A DNA stretch of 64,000 nt from Kribbella sp. VKM Ac-2569 (GTDB taxonomy: Bacteria > Actinomycetota > Actinomycetes > Propionibacteriales > Kribbellaceae). Positions 35,042 through 45,424 of the stretch are shown piece by piece. The notes under the pieces were generated by a model. It searched no databases, had not been told where the DNA came from, and was given only the letters and a program-made list of their open reading frames with translations. The DNA lies in assembly GCF_004216905.1 (NCBI RefSeq), contig NZ_SGXJ01000001.1:1426001-1490000 (forward strand). The letters are read 5' to 3'. Within the stretch, counting starts at the first letter, position 1. Each line of letters begins with the position of its first letter. Both the position numbers and the translations under genes were made by a program.

Positions 35042-36226
35042 ATGGCCGGCTTGGAGCAGTACGTCGCGCGCCGTCCCTGGCTGACCGACGCGGTGATCGT
35101 GCTCGCAGTGCTCGTCGGGGCGGTCGTCGGGGTCAATCTGTCCGACCCCGACGGCGCGCGCCCGGGCGACGTCTGGCTCGCGGACTTGCTGGCCGTGGGC
35201 GCGTGCTTGGCGCTGTTCGGCGCTCGTCGGCGTCCAAGGGTCACCGTTGCAGCTGCGACCGCCTGCGTGGTCGCCGTAGGTGCGCTCGGTTACCTGCTCA
35301 CCCCGCTGGTGCTGGCACCAGTCATGGTGGCTTTGTACTGGCTGGCCCGCGGGACGCCGAACCGCACAGCCTGGACGTACGGCGCGGTGGCCACCGTGCT
35401 GGTCGTGGCGATCGCAGTCGGCCCCACCTTCGACCGCACGGTTGCCCTCCGCGCGATCGGCCCAGCCCTGTGGTTGCTGCTTCCCCTGGCGCTGGGCAGC
35501 CGTTCGCGGCTGCAGGCCGCCTATCTGGACGCAGTCCAGGCCCGCGCCGCCCACGCCGAACGCACCCGCGAGGAAGAAGCCCGCCTGCGCGTCGCCGAGG
35601 AGCGACTGCGGATCGCCCGCGATCTCCACGATGTCGTGGCACACCACATGGCCGTCGCCAACGCCCAGGCCGGGACAGCCGCCCATCTGCTCGACACCGG
35701 GCCGGACGCCTCCCGGAAGCTGCTGACCGACCTCCAGGCGACCACTTCCACCGTCATGCTCGAACTTCGGGCGACGATCGGCGTCCTTCGGAGCGCGAGC
35801 GATGCCGACGTCGACACCCTTCAACCAGCGCCCGGGCTCGCACAGCTCCCCGATCTCATCGACGCCTGCACCTCGGCCGGTCTGGAGGTCAGCCTCGAGG
35901 TCCAAGGCGACCCTCGGGAACTCCTGCCCGGCGTCGACCTCACGGCGTACCGCATCATCCAGGAGGCGCTCACCAACGCCACCAAACACTCCGGCTCGCC
36001 GACTGCCCATCTGCTGATGGCCTACAGCGCAGCCGGCCTCACCATCAAGGTCAGCAACGAATCCAGCACACCGCCTCGTCCAAACCTCGGCGGCTACGGC
36101 ATCATCGGGATGCGCGAACGCGCCAATTCCGTAGGGGGCCACCTTGAGGTCACCGACACCGAAGGCGGGCCCTTCGAGGTGGTCACCACCTTGCCACTGC
36201 ACATCCACGCACCGGTGACGACATGA
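35042..36226 (+). CDS. NarL-type sensor histidine kinase
   Basis: A 394-residue membrane kinase. The N-terminal half has four to five spans. The HisKA_3 dimerisation box RIARDLHDVVAHHMA (near residue 200) carries the phosphorylated histidine, and the ATPase domain has YRIIQEALTNATKHSG and GGYGIIGMRERANSVGG. Its ATGA overlap with the following response regulator makes an obvious two-component pair. There is no extracellular sensor domain of note, typical of kinases sensing membrane stress, which fits the linked MMPL exporter. Confidence 0.9.
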   Translation: MAGLEQYVARRPWLTDAVIVLAVLVGAVVGVNLSDPDGARPGDVWLADLLAVGACLALFGARRRPRVTVAAATACVVAVGALGYLLTPLVLAPVMVALYWLARGTPNRTAWTYGAVATVLVVAIAVGPTFDRTVALRAIGPALWLLLPLALGSRSRLQAAYLDAVQARAAHAERTREEEARLRVAEERLRIARDLHDVVAHHMAVANAQAGTAAHLLDTGPDASRKLLTDLQATTSTVMLELRATIGVLRSASDADVDTLQPAPGLAQLPDLIDACTSAGLEVSLEVQGDPRELLPGVDLTAYRIIQEALTNATKHSGSPTAHLLMAYSAAGLTIKVSNESSTPPRPNLGGYGIIGMRERANSVGGHLEVTDTEGGPFEVVTTLPLHIHAPVTT

Positions 36227-36885
36227 CGACACAGGTCCTGCTCGCCGACGACCAGGCCCTGTTGCGCGGCACCTTCCGGTTGCTCATCGACTCCTGCGAC
36301 GACCTCACCGTCGTCGCCGAGGCGGCCGACGGCGCAGAAGCCATTCGACTGTCCCAGGTCCACAAGCCCGACGTCGTTGTGATGGACATCCGGATGCCGG
36401 GCACCGACGGACTGAGCGCAACCGAGGCCATCTGTGCGGACCCCGCCCTGACCGCCACCCGTGTACTCATCCTCACGACCTTCGAGAACGACGAGCACGT
36501 GGCCCGCGCGCTTCGCGCAGGAGCCAGCGGATTCCTCGGCAAACACGCCACCACCGACGCACTCCTCGATGCCATCCGCACCGTTGCCCAGGGCGACAGC
36601 CTGCTGTCACCTGGCGCCACCAAGTCACTCATCAAGCAGTTCCTCACCACCCCCGCCGTGCCAGGGAATCCTGCGACGCCAGGAATCGCCGAGCTGACCA
36701 ACCGCGAACTCGAGGTGACCAAGCTGGCGGCCGACGGCATGTCCAACGAAGACATCGCCCGTGACCTCCACCTCAGCGTGCTCACCGTCCGCACTCACGT
36801 CCAACGAGCCATGACCAAGCTCAGCGCCCGCGACCGCGCACAGCTCGTTGTCATCGCCTACAAGAACGGCCTCGTCAGGCGCTGA
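36223..36885 (+). CDS. NarL/LuxR-family response regulator
   Basis: A 220-residue regulator. The receiver domain has LADDQALLRG at the start and the phospho-acceptor aspartate in KPDVVVMDIRMPG near residue 50. The LuxR-type helix-turn-helix is LTNRELEVTKLAADGMSNEDIARDLHLS in outline, near residues 155-185. Its start overlaps the kinase stop by four bases. Likely target: the MMPL transporter operon immediately upstream. The last 11 bases overlap the convergent GH43-like gene. Confidence 0.92.
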   Translation: MTTQVLLADDQALLRGTFRLLIDSCDDLTVVAEAADGAEAIRLSQVHKPDVVVMDIRMPGTDGLSATEAICADPALTATRVLILTTFENDEHVARALRAGASGFLGKHATTDALLDAIRTVAQGDSLLSPGATKSLIKQFLTTPAVPGNPATPGIAELTNRELEVTKLAADGMSNEDIARDLHLSVLTVRTHVQRAMTKLSARDRAQLVVIAYKNGLVRR

Positions 36886-37825
36886 GGCGCTCGTACTCTT
36901 CGGCGGTCACTGGCAGCACGACGCCGTGGCAGGGGTCGTCGGGCAGGCGGTGGTCACCGGAGGGGATCCATTCGCCGCCGGCGAGGTCGGTCGTCTCGAA
37001 GGGGACATAACGGCGTTGCGAAGTGAACTCGTCGATCCAGAGATACCACTTCTCCTCGGTGTTCGACCTGTACACCAGCGGGCCCTCACCTTGACCGATC
37101 GTGCCCAGGCCGATGCCTTCGGCAACCGGCTTCCACGCGGCGGCCGTGAGGGAAGTCGAGGTCTCGCAGAACACCGACTTGCCGAGCGGGGCATCACCAC
37201 CGCGGCTGCGTTCGTCCTTCAGGAAGCGGTAGTAGACGCCCTCGTGCTCGATCACTGTGGCGTCGATCGTCTGCCATCCTCGGTCGACCCACACGCGCGG
37301 CTCGGAGAACTCGCGGAAGTCCCGGGTGGTCGCGGACATGATCCGGTTGTAGCTCTCGCCCTCGTGGGCGGCGTCGGCGTACAGCGTCGAGGACCAGTGG
37401 ACGAGATAGGCGTTCTGCTCGGGGTCCCAGATCGCTTCCGGTGCCCAGGCGTTGCCGGCCTCGGGCGGTGCGACCTCGACGAGTCGCCCCTCTCCCCAGT
37501 CCACCAGATCGCCCGACTCCCAGATCATGATCGACCGACTGCCTCGGCGCTGGTGCCGATCCCAATCGCGGTCGGCGTACAGACGCAGGTCGGTCGCGAC
37601 CAGATAGAACCGACCACCTTCCGGCGACCGGACGATGTGCGGGTCCCGGACGCCGCGTTCGCCCAACGTCGAGTGCAGCACCGGCTTTCCACCGTTGAGG
37701 TCGCGGAAGTGCAGCGGGTCGTTGCCGTCGCTCAAGGCGAAGTAGATCTGCTCACCGTCGGCTGATTCGCGCTTGAAATGCACGTACAGGTAGCCCACGT
37801 AGTCGGGCCTGTCGGTGGATGTCAT
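36875..37825 (-). CDS. GH43-like glycosidase (five-bladed propeller)
   Basis: A 316-residue cytosolic protein with the GH43 pattern: catalytic base D in RGVRDPHIV near residue 60, and an acidic residue in AWAPEAIWDPEQNAYLVHWSS near residue 130. The N-terminus YVGYLYVHFKRES and the QIYFALSDGNDPLHF segment are common in actinobacterial homologues often labelled arabinosidase or xylosidase. Start ATG 37825 is three bases from the GH29 stop, so it is the last gene of the fucoside operon. Expected role: removing arabinose or xylose side groups from imported oligosaccharides; specificity is not determined. Confidence 0.78.
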   Translation of the reverse strand: MTSTDRPDYVGYLYVHFKRESADGEQIYFALSDGNDPLHFRDLNGGKPVLHSTLGERGVRDPHIVRSPEGGRFYLVATDLRLYADRDWDRHQRRGSRSIMIWESGDLVDWGEGRLVEVAPPEAGNAWAPEAIWDPEQNAYLVHWSSTLYADAAHEGESYNRIMSATTRDFREFSEPRVWVDRGWQTIDATVIEHEGVYYRFLKDERSRGGDAPLGKSVFCETSTSLTAAAWKPVAEGIGLGTIGQGEGPLVYRSNTEEKWYLWIDEFTSQRRYVPFETTDLAGGEWIPSGDHRLPDDPCHGVVLPVTAEEYERLSA

Positions 37826-37828
37826 CGG

Positions 37829-39265
37829 TCAGCCGGCGCGGAGGTCGAGGGCCAGGCAGTTCGCGACGTCGAGCGGAGCGGTGTCAGGCAGCTTGGCCAC
37901 CAGAATTCCCTCCGCCTGCTCGAAGGGAACCGGGCCGTGTCCGAGCAGCCGGACGCCGGCCACCGTCTCGTGGTCCGCAAGGCTCCGGATCACGGCACGT
38001 CGGTCGTCGGGCCAGGCCAGCTGGAACGCGTAGACGGTGTTGTCCCGGCGGGTGAACCGGAAGTCTGAACTCGTCCAGCTCACCCGGTCTTCGGTGAAGC
38101 CCTTGATCACCACAGTCGAGGGTCCCTCGCCGAACACCCGGAACGGTCTCGTCCCGTAGATACCTTCGCCGCACACCCGCATCCAAGCGCCCAGGTCATC
38201 GAGCAACTGCGAGCATTCGAGGTCGATCGTGCCGTCCGGCAGTTGCGGCACGTTCAGCAACAGGTTCCCGTTCTTCGACACGATGTCGACCAGCATCTCG
38301 ATCACGTGCCCGGCGGTCTTGTACACGTCCCGGACGTTGTAGAACCAGTCACCGACCGACGTGTCCGTCTGCCACGGCGCGGGGTGGATGCCGGGGGTCT
38401 GGCTCCGCTCGATGTCCATCACACCGACGACGCTCACCTCGGGCCGGCGGTCCTTCTGCTGATACACCGCGCGATTCGCGCCGTGGATCCGTGCGCTGGT
38501 GTTGTAGAGATGGGACACCGCCTGGAGACCAGGTGTGTAGTCGATCTCGCCGAACGGCAACGGGCCGTCGGAGTACAACAGGTCCGGCTGATAGCGGTCG
38601 ATCATCTCGGTCACCGACTCGAGCCAGTGCCGGTGCCACGCCGGATCCTCGCTGTACCAGGGGTCCTGTACTTCGACATCGACTTCCGGCAGGTACCGGC
38701 TGTTGTCGAGGTACAGGTCCCGGTACGCCGGATCGGACCCGTCGTACGGTACGCCGGCCAACGGCCCGCGCTTGTCGGCGCCCTTGTTGACCGCCAGCCA
38801 TCCCAGCGTGGCCCCGAGGTGCTCGGTGATCCCGAACGGCAGCTCGTGCCGGTCCGCGGCGGTCTTCCACAGACCCACGATGTCCTTGCCCGGCCCGAAC
38901 TTCACCGAGTTCCAGCGATTGACGGTCGACTCGTAGTTGAAGAAGTTGTCGTGGTGCACGGCCTGTGCCACGAAGTACCGGGCGCCTGCGGCCGCGAAAC
39001 GATCCATCAGCTCGTCCGGATCGAATCGCTCCGCCTTCCACAGCTGTACGACGTCCTTGTAGCCGAACTGCGACGGGTGCCCGTAGGTCCGCAGGTGATA
39101 GCGGTACTGATCGGTGCCTTCCCGGTACATGTTGCGCGCGTACCAATCGCCGTACCGAGGCACCGACTGTGCCCCCCAGTGCGCCCAGATGCCGAGCTTC
39201 GCGTCGCGAAACCAGTCGGGGCATTCGAACGTGGCAAGAGACTCGAAGGTGGCATCGAACGGCAC
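37829..39265 (-). CDS. GH29 alpha-L-fucosidase
   Basis: A 478-residue GH29 enzyme without signal peptide. Family marks are WFRDAKLGIWAHWG near residue 20, YFVAQAVHHDNF, and the nucleophile aspartate in DLLYSDGPLP near residue 235. A C-terminal beta-sandwich follows. Start GTG 39265 has AAGGAG six bases upstream. It is the fifth gene of the operon that starts with GH95 and includes the importer, so it should remove alpha-L-fucose from internalised oligosaccharides. GH29 and GH95 together cover different fucosyl linkages. Confidence 0.9.
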   Translation of the reverse strand: MPFDATFESLATFECPDWFRDAKLGIWAHWGAQSVPRYGDWYARNMYREGTDQYRYHLRTYGHPSQFGYKDVVQLWKAERFDPDELMDRFAAAGARYFVAQAVHHDNFFNYESTVNRWNSVKFGPGKDIVGLWKTAADRHELPFGITEHLGATLGWLAVNKGADKRGPLAGVPYDGSDPAYRDLYLDNSRYLPEVDVEVQDPWYSEDPAWHRHWLESVTEMIDRYQPDLLYSDGPLPFGEIDYTPGLQAVSHLYNTSARIHGANRAVYQQKDRRPEVSVVGVMDIERSQTPGIHPAPWQTDTSVGDWFYNVRDVYKTAGHVIEMLVDIVSKNGNLLLNVPQLPDGTIDLECSQLLDDLGAWMRVCGEGIYGTRPFRVFGEGPSTVVIKGFTEDRVSWTSSDFRFTRRDNTVYAFQLAWPDDRRAVIRSLADHETVAGVRLLGHGPVPFEQAEGILVAKLPDTAPLDVANCLALDLRAG

Positions 39266-39328
39266 TGGTCGCTCCTTGGTCAGAGGATGATGGACCGGCC
39301 GGCGTGCTCCGGCCGGTCCAGGGTCGGA

Positions 39329-41023
39329 CTACTTGTTGGGGACCTTGTCGTACGCCGTTTGCTGGATCTCCAGGTACCGCTTCAGGCCGAGGCCGTCGAG
39401 ACCCTTGACGTAGCTGTCCCAGTCGGTGTCGATGTTCTTCGAGCCGGTGACGAACTGGAGTGAGTTCTGTTGAATGTAGTTCTCGATGTTGGTCTGCAGC
39501 GTCGCGACCTCGTTGCCGAGGGTCGGGTCGATCCACACCTTCCAGAACGGGTAGATCTGGGCCTTGTCTTCGTGGCCGGCGTACAGGTTGGTGGCCTCGA
39601 ACAGCTTGCGTTCGTACCCCGCCTGCGAGTGGGTGTCGGTGTCGATGACCTCGGAGTTGCGGTACTTCGCGGTGTTGTTGTACTGCGCCAGCGGACCCCA
39701 GCCGCTGTTCCGCGGTTTCGACCCGGGCTTCAGGGGAATCTGCTTGAAGCTCGGCTTCAGCGACTTGTCGAGCGCCACATCGCCGGGACCGGGCTTGGTC
39801 CAGGCCTTGCCCTCCGTGCCGAACTGTCCATTGTTCTGTCCCTCATCGGTGAAGATGTAGTCGAGCATCTTGATCGCCTGGATCTGCTTCTCCGGTGTTG
39901 CCTTCGACGTCAGGACGAACGTGGCGCCGGGAATGCTCGGGAAGACGTAGCTGGCGTAGTTCGCACCACTCGGACCAGTCAGCGGCGGTACCGCGTCGTA
40001 CTGCTGGTCCCGCCCGTCCGCCGAACCGACGGTGACGAAGATGCCCGAGTGCATGACGGTGCCCGCGCCGAGGATGACCGAGCCGCCGTGGTTGCCCTGC
40101 TGCTGCATCGCGTCCGGGTTCTGCGTGAAGGCGCCTTTGTCGATCAGGCCCTCTTTGTAGAGCGAGTTGATGTACCGCAGGCCTTCGCGCCAGCCGTCCT
40201 TGTTCGCCTGGACGTCGACCTTGCCGTTGTTGAGAACCAGTGTGGAGTTGTTGCCGCCGCTGTTGTTCTGCCCTTGCGGGTCGTAGATGAAGGCGTTCAT
40301 GAAGTACGGGATGAGGTTGTCGCGGACGTTCGCGCTCAGCGCGATCTCGTCGGCCTTGCCGTTGCCGTTCGGGTCCTGGGTCTTGAACGCCTGGAGCACC
40401 TTCCGCAGGTCCTCGGTGGTCTTCGGCTGCTCGAGGCCCAGCTTCTTCAGCCACGCCGAGTTCATCCACAGCTTGTCCGGGTACGAGCAGTGGAAGCAGT
40501 CGACCCACTGCGGCATCCCGTAGATCTTGCCGTCCGGCGCGGTCGCCATCGCCTTCCACTCGGGCGTGGAGTCCAGCGCCTTCTTGATGTTCGGCGCGTA
40601 CTGGTCGATCAGCTGGTTCAGCGGTAGGACGACACCCTGATTGGACAGCTTCAGCAGCTCCGCCGGGGTGAACTGGTCGACCCACGGGATCAGCAGGTAC
40701 AGATCGGGGTAGTCGCCGCTGGCCAGCGAGATCTGCCGCTTCTCCTTCGACGGACCGCCGTCGAACGTCGTGGTCTGCCACTTGATGGTGATGTTGAACT
40801 TCTGCTTCATCAGCTTGGTGAAGTCGTTCGTGGCGAGGTTCGTCTCGGCCGACTGCGGCGCGAAGACGTTCAGCGTGACGTCGGGATTTCCGGTGATCGT
40901 CGGCAACGGCTTGTTCGCCGAGTCGTCGTCCGATTTGCTGCCGGAGCAGGCCACGAGGGCGAGTGCCAGGAGGCTGGTGCCGACGATCGCGGCACGCCTC
41001 CGCGTACTGAGTTTTCCAGACAT
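39329..41023 (-). CDS. CUT1 sugar ABC transporter substrate-binding lipoprotein, LplA-like
   Basis: A 564-residue binding protein, larger than usual family-1 members and typical of the LplA/oligosaccharide subgroup. The signal peptide ends in the lipobox LVAC (cysteine near residue 26). An EF-hand-like calcium loop, DPNGNGKADE, lies near residue 190. Start ATG 41023 follows GAGGG; the frame extends upstream through the permease gene without being coding. It partners the two permeases upstream. Cargo inferred as a fucosylated plant or animal oligosaccharide from the surrounding GH95, GH29 and GH43-like enzymes. Confidence 0.9.
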   Translation of the reverse strand: MSGKLSTRRRAAIVGTSLLALALVACSGSKSDDDSANKPLPTITGNPDVTLNVFAPQSAETNLATNDFTKLMKQKFNITIKWQTTTFDGGPSKEKRQISLASGDYPDLYLLIPWVDQFTPAELLKLSNQGVVLPLNQLIDQYAPNIKKALDSTPEWKAMATAPDGKIYGMPQWVDCFHCSYPDKLWMNSAWLKKLGLEQPKTTEDLRKVLQAFKTQDPNGNGKADEIALSANVRDNLIPYFMNAFIYDPQGQNNSGGNNSTLVLNNGKVDVQANKDGWREGLRYINSLYKEGLIDKGAFTQNPDAMQQQGNHGGSVILGAGTVMHSGIFVTVGSADGRDQQYDAVPPLTGPSGANYASYVFPSIPGATFVLTSKATPEKQIQAIKMLDYIFTDEGQNNGQFGTEGKAWTKPGPGDVALDKSLKPSFKQIPLKPGSKPRNSGWGPLAQYNNTAKYRNSEVIDTDTHSQAGYERKLFEATNLYAGHEDKAQIYPFWKVWIDPTLGNEVATLQTNIENYIQQNSLQFVTGSKNIDTDWDSYVKGLDGLGLKRYLEIQQTAYDKVPNK

Positions 41024-41067
41024 TGCGTCCCTCACAGGGTTGAGGTGATACGGAGGTGGTACCGGGA

Positions 41068-42018
41068 TCAGCCCTTGACGGCGCCGATCAGGATTCCCTT
41101 GGTGAAATAGCGGGCGACGAACGGGTAGATGAGCAGCACCGGCACGCTGGCGACCACGATCAGCGAGTACTTGAGCAGATCGGCGAGTTCCTGGCGCTGG
41201 ATCACGATGGAGGCGTCGACCGCCCCGCCTCCGGTGGTGTTCAGGATCAGGATGTTGCGCAGCACGAGTTGCAGCGGGAACAGGTCCGGGTTCTTCAGGT
41301 AGATCAGGGCGTCGAAGTACGAGTTCCACTGCATGATCGCGTACATCAGCGCGACCACCGCGATCATTGGCTTGGCCAACGGGATCACCACCGACCAGAG
41401 GAAGCGCAGGTCGCCGCAGCCGTCGAGCTGCGCGGCCTCGACCAGCTCGTCCGGTATCGCCGTACGGAAATAGGTCCGGGCGATGATCACCTGCCAGACA
41501 CCGATCGCCTGCGGGATGATCAGTGCCCACCGGGTGTCCAGCAGGCCGGCCGACTGCACCACCAGGTACGTCGGGATCAGCCCGCCGGTGAACAGCATCG
41601 TGAACAGGATCAGCGTCATCACGACGTTGCGCCCGACGAGGGTACGGCGCGAGAGCGGGTAGGCGATCGCGACCGTCATCGTGACGCTGACGATCGTGCC
41701 GACCACCGTGTAGAACAACGAGTTCACGTACCCCTGGACGATCTGCGGATTCTCGAACACCGCGTGGTACCCGCGCAGTGAGAACTCCACCGGCCAGAAC
41801 AGCACTCGTCCCGACGACACCGCCGCGGGGCTGCTGAACGAGCTGGCCACGATGTAGAGCAGAGGCAGCAGCACGACCAGGAAGAAAACGGACAGCAGCA
41901 GGTACACGCAGATCAGGAACATCCGGTCGCTGCGCGGCTCGCGGATCCGGCGCTCCCGCGCCGCGCGCCGCTCGGACCGCTTGCTCGGCACCGTTCGTAC
42001 TTCGGTCTGGACGCTCAT
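41068..42018 (-). CDS. CUT1 sugar ABC transporter permease, LplC/YtcP type
   Basis: A 316-residue permease. After a basic N-terminus (KRSERRAARERRIREPRSDR) come six spans starting FLICVYLLLSVFFLVVLLPL. The EAA loop is IPDELVEAAQLDGCGDLRFLWSVVIPLAKP in outline, near residue 205, and the end GILIGAVKG is characteristic of this subgroup. Start ATG 42018 overlaps the preceding permease stop as ATGA. It forms the fucoside importer with its partner permease and the LplA-like protein. Confidence 0.92.
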   Translation of the reverse strand: MSVQTEVRTVPSKRSERRAARERRIREPRSDRMFLICVYLLLSVFFLVVLLPLLYIVASSFSSPAAVSSGRVLFWPVEFSLRGYHAVFENPQIVQGYVNSLFYTVVGTIVSVTMTVAIAYPLSRRTLVGRNVVMTLILFTMLFTGGLIPTYLVVQSAGLLDTRWALIIPQAIGVWQVIIARTYFRTAIPDELVEAAQLDGCGDLRFLWSVVIPLAKPMIAVVALMYAIMQWNSYFDALIYLKNPDLFPLQLVLRNILILNTTGGGAVDASIVIQRQELADLLKYSLIVVASVPVLLIYPFVARYFTKGILIGAVKG

Positions 42019-43004
42019 GACCACAATCCGTTCCCGGTGATCCGTTTGGCCACCGCGTTGACCATCAGCAGCAACACCAGGTTGATCACCGAGTTGAACA
42101 ACCCGACCGCTGTCGCACCGCTGAAGTCGGCGTTCAGCAGACCCGTCTTGTACACATATGTCGCAATGATCTCGGACTCGCTCAGGTTCAGCGGGTTCTG
42201 CAGCAGGAACGCCTTCTCGAACCCGATCGCCATGATGTTGCCGACGGCAAGAACGAGGATGATCACCGCGGTCGGCATGATGCCGGGCAGGTCGACGTGC
42301 CGGATCCGCTGCAACCGGGTGGCGCCGTCGATCCGCGCCGACTCGTGCAGCGCCGGGTCGATCCCGGACAGCGCGGCCAGGTAGATCACCGCGGAGTACC
42401 CGGTGGTCTGCCACACGTCCGACCACACGTAGATGTGGCGGAAGTAGTCAGGGTTCCCGAGGAAGTCGATACCCGGGACGCCGAAGAACCCCAGCCCCTC
42501 GTTGACGATGCCGAGCCGCGGTGACAGGACCAGGATCGTCATCGACACGACCACGACCGTGGAGATGAAGTACGGCGCGTAGGTCACCAGCTGAACGGTC
42601 CGTTTGAACAGGCCGTTGCGGATCTCGTTCAGCGCCAGGGCGAGGATGATCGCGATCGGGAAGCTGGCCGCGACGGTGTAGACCGACAGCAGGAAGGTGT
42701 TCTTCACCAGGTTCCAGAACACCGGGTTGTGGAAGAACAGTTCGAAGTTCTGCCAGCCGACCCACTGGCTTCCCCAGATGCCCTTGGTGACGTTGAAACT
42801 CTTGAACGCCAGGACCGCGTTCGACATCGGGATGTACTTGAAGACGGCGAACCAGACCAGCGGCACGACCATCAGCAGGTACAGGGTCCAGTGCCGGCTC
42901 AGGCTGCGCCGGAGCCCCGCGATGCCGGGGCGCTCCCGGCGTCGTTTCCTTGGCCGGCGTGGTGTCTCACCGGCCGGTGGCCGGACGCTTGTCAGGGTTG
43001 CCAT
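42015..43004 (-). CDS. CUT1 sugar ABC transporter permease, LplB/YteP type
   Basis: A 329-residue permease with an arginine-rich N-terminus and the subgroup signature LYLLMVVPLVWFAVFKYIPMSN, near residues 41-62. The EAA loop is IDPALHESARIDGATRLQRIRHVDLPGIMP in outline. Start ATG 43004 has GAGGAG six bases upstream and lies 25 bases after the GH95 stop. No ATPase is encoded nearby, as with the other CUT1 systems here; one general MsmK-like ATPase probably serves all. Confidence 0.92.
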   Translation of the reverse strand: MATLTSVRPPAGETPRRPRKRRRERPGIAGLRRSLSRHWTLYLLMVVPLVWFAVFKYIPMSNAVLAFKSFNVTKGIWGSQWVGWQNFELFFHNPVFWNLVKNTFLLSVYTVAASFPIAIILALALNEIRNGLFKRTVQLVTYAPYFISTVVVVSMTILVLSPRLGIVNEGLGFFGVPGIDFLGNPDYFRHIYVWSDVWQTTGYSAVIYLAALSGIDPALHESARIDGATRLQRIRHVDLPGIMPTAVIILVLAVGNIMAIGFEKAFLLQNPLNLSESEIIATYVYKTGLLNADFSGATAVGLFNSVINLVLLLMVNAVAKRITGNGLWS

Positions 43005-43029
43005 CAGATCTCCTCGTCCACGCCGGCGA

Positions 43030-45399
43030 TCAACTCGTGCTCACGCGGTGACCGACGCCGGCCGTCAACCGGACCGGCGCCCGGTCGCCGCCGTGCCGGA
43101 CGACCCGCTCCTGGTCCCGATCAGCGGTCAGAACGGCCTCGATGCCGTGCGGTGTCCACGCGATATCGACAACCACACCTCCGCGCGCCCTCAGGCCGGT
43201 CACTCGTCCGCTGGTCCACGCTGCGGGCAGCGCCGGCAACAGTTCGATGTCACCGGTGTGGCTCTGCAGGAGCATCTCGGCGATTCCCGCGGCCGCACCG
43301 AAGTTGCCGTCGATCTGGAACGGCGGATGCGCGCAGAACAGGTTCGGATAGACCCCCGCACCGCTCCCGGGACGCCCGCTCGCGGCGTCGTCCGCCGGAC
43401 GCAGGAACGCCCGGACAAGGCGGTGGGCCGCGGCGGCGTCGCGAAGACGTGCTCGCAGGCAGATCTTCCACGCCAGCGACCATCCCGTCGCCTCGTCGCC
43501 GCGGAGGTCGAGCGTCCGCGTCGCCGCCGCGGCAAGGCCCGGCGTGCTGTCCGGCGTGATCGCGTCGCCTGGATGCAGACCGATCAGATGAGACATGTGG
43601 CGGTGCTGCGGGTCCTCCTCCGGGAGATCAGCGGCCCACTCCTGCAACTGCCCCCGTGCACCAACAGGCGGATCGGGCAGCCGCTTCCGGGCGGTCGAGA
43701 TCTCGCCAACCAGTGGATCCACGACCTCGAGCAGGTCCGCCGCGCGCTCGACCCGATCGAAGAGATCCGAGATCAGCGCGAGGTCCATCGTCGACGACTC
43801 GGTGACCGATGCGGGTTGCCCGTCCGGCGCGATGTAGTCGTTCTCCGGCGACGTCGACGGCGACGTACCGAGGCTGCCGTCCGGCAGCTCGACCAACCAG
43901 TCCAGGCAGAACTCCGCTGCGCCACGCAGCACACGCCAGGACTCGCCGAGGAATTCGAGATCTCCGGTGAACTCGTAGTGATCCCACACATGCCGGGCGA
44001 GCCACGCACCGGCCAGCGGCCAGTTCGACCACCGAGGGTCACCTTCGACAGGTGGAGTCCAGCACCACGCGTCGGTGTTGTGGTGCGCGGTCCAGCCGCT
44101 GCAGCCGTACCGCTCACGGGCCGTACGGCGTCCCGCCTCGGCAAGATGATCGATAAACCTGAGCAGTGGTTCGTGACACTCCGACAGGTTCGTGGTCTCG
44201 GCCGGCCAGTAGTTCATCTCGGTGTTGATGTTCACCGTGTAGTTCGAACTCCACGGCGGCCGCAGGATGTCGTTCCAGATCCCCTGCAGCGTGGTCGGCA
44301 GGCCACCCGGTCGCGAGCTCGCGACCATCAGATAGCGCCCGTAGTTGAAGATCAGCGCGGCCAAGGCCGGGTCCTCGGCCTCGACTGCCCGGGTGACCCG
44401 CACATCGGTCGGCAACCCGGAGTGAGCCGTCGTCGCCAGCTCGAGCGACCCGCGGCGGTACAGGCGCCGGTGGTCCTGTCGATGATCGGCCAGGAGCTCG
44501 CCGTACTCGCGATCGAGCGCCGCGAGCACACTCTGATCGGCGGCGTACCAGCAGTCTTCCGCGGTTCGCGCCGGAGGATTGGCCGGGCCGTCGTATCCCG
44601 TGGCGGTCGAGAGAATCAGCGTGATCTCGGTTGCGCTGGAAACCGCGAGCCCGGTGTCACTCGTACGGATCTCGCCGTCGCTGGTCGCGCGCAGCGCCAC
44701 GGCGGCAGCCATCCCGCGATCCGCGCCGTCGGAGTACCGAATCGGCTCTGGCACGTCGCGATGTGGAGGAGCGACGTCAGCCGGCGCCTGCAGGAGGAGC
44801 CCGAGCCCGTCGTCGACAGTGTGCTGGCGCGACCTCAACTGCGATGTCAGTCGACAGGTCAGCTCGATGGGTTCGGACGCGGTCATTCGCTGGACCAACA
44901 CACCGTCCGGCGCGCTGACGAAGGCCTCTTGCCGAACCGTCACTCCTCCGAACTCGTACTCCACCGTGGCCGTCGCGGCGTCGAGATCGAGTTCCCGCCG
45001 GTACTGCGTGACGTCGCCGGCGCGAGGCACGACGCCGCCGACACTGACCTCAAGCAGGAGATCACCGAGCGGCAGGTACGCCTGCGAGTAGCCGGAGTGA
45101 AAGCCGCGGGACAACTCGTGCGCCCGGCGAATGTCGCCCGCCCGCAGCGCGTCGCGCACGGCTTGCACAGCCTCGGCACCGGTCGCACCGAGCGGAGTCG
45201 ACAGCAGACGCGCGGTCTCCGGACCGCCCGACCACAACGTCTCGTCGTTCAGTCCGGTCCGGTCGGTGCCGACGCCGCCGAAGCACATCGCGCCGATCCG
45301 TCCGTTGCCGAGCGGCAACGCCTCCAGCCAGGTGTCCGCCGGGCGGTCGTAGTACAACCGCTGCGTGCCGGACCGGTCCGAGCTCACCAGGTCGCCCAT
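43030..45399 (-). CDS. GH95 alpha-L-fucosidase-like glycosidase
   Basis: A 789-residue GH95 enzyme: N-terminal beta domain beginning [24 protein letters not shown], the (alpha/alpha)6 barrel with the substrate-binding loop [16 protein letters not shown] and the TSPSTSPEN stretch, and a C-terminal beta domain. GH95 members hydrolyse alpha-1,2-L-fucosides or alpha-L-galactosides by an inverting mechanism. No signal peptide, so it works on imported substrates. Start ATG 45399 has GGAGG seven bases upstream; an in-frame extension to 45510 covers the promoter. First gene of the six-gene minus-strand operon, divergent from L-fuconate dehydratase. Confidence 0.9.
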   Translation of the reverse strand: MGDLVSSDRSGTQRLYYDRPADTWLEALPLGNGRIGAMCFGGVGTDRTGLNDETLWSGGPETARLLSTPLGATGAEAVQAVRDALRAGDIRRAHELSRGFHSGYSQAYLPLGDLLLEVSVGGVVPRAGDVTQYRRELDLDAATATVEYEFGGVTVRQEAFVSAPDGVLVQRMTASEPIELTCRLTSQLRSRQHTVDDGLGLLLQAPADVAPPHRDVPEPIRYSDGADRGMAAAVALRATSDGEIRTSDTGLAVSSATEITLILSTATGYDGPANPPARTAEDCWYAADQSVLAALDREYGELLADHRQDHRRLYRRGSLELATTAHSGLPTDVRVTRAVEAEDPALAALIFNYGRYLMVASSRPGGLPTTLQGIWNDILRPPWSSNYTVNINTEMNYWPAETTNLSECHEPLLRFIDHLAEAGRRTARERYGCSGWTAHHNTDAWCWTPPVEGDPRWSNWPLAGAWLARHVWDHYEFTGDLEFLGESWRVLRGAAEFCLDWLVELPDGSLGTSPSTSPENDYIAPDGQPASVTESSTMDLALISDLFDRVERAADLLEVVDPLVGEISTARKRLPDPPVGARGQLQEWAADLPEEDPQHRHMSHLIGLHPGDAITPDSTPGLAAAATRTLDLRGDEATGWSLAWKICLRARLRDAAAAHRLVRAFLRPADDAASGRPGSGAGVYPNLFCAHPPFQIDGNFGAAAGIAEMLLQSHTGDIELLPALPAAWTSGRVTGLRARGGVVVDIAWTPHGIEAVLTADRDQERVVRHGGDRAPVRLTAGVGHRVSTS

Positions 45400-45424
45400 G
45401 CACAGTCCTCCGAGATGACCAACT

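Noticed and set aside
34469..36232. 587-residue open frame on the minus strand
   Set aside because: Antisense to the MMPL and histidine kinase genes, which have clear motifs.
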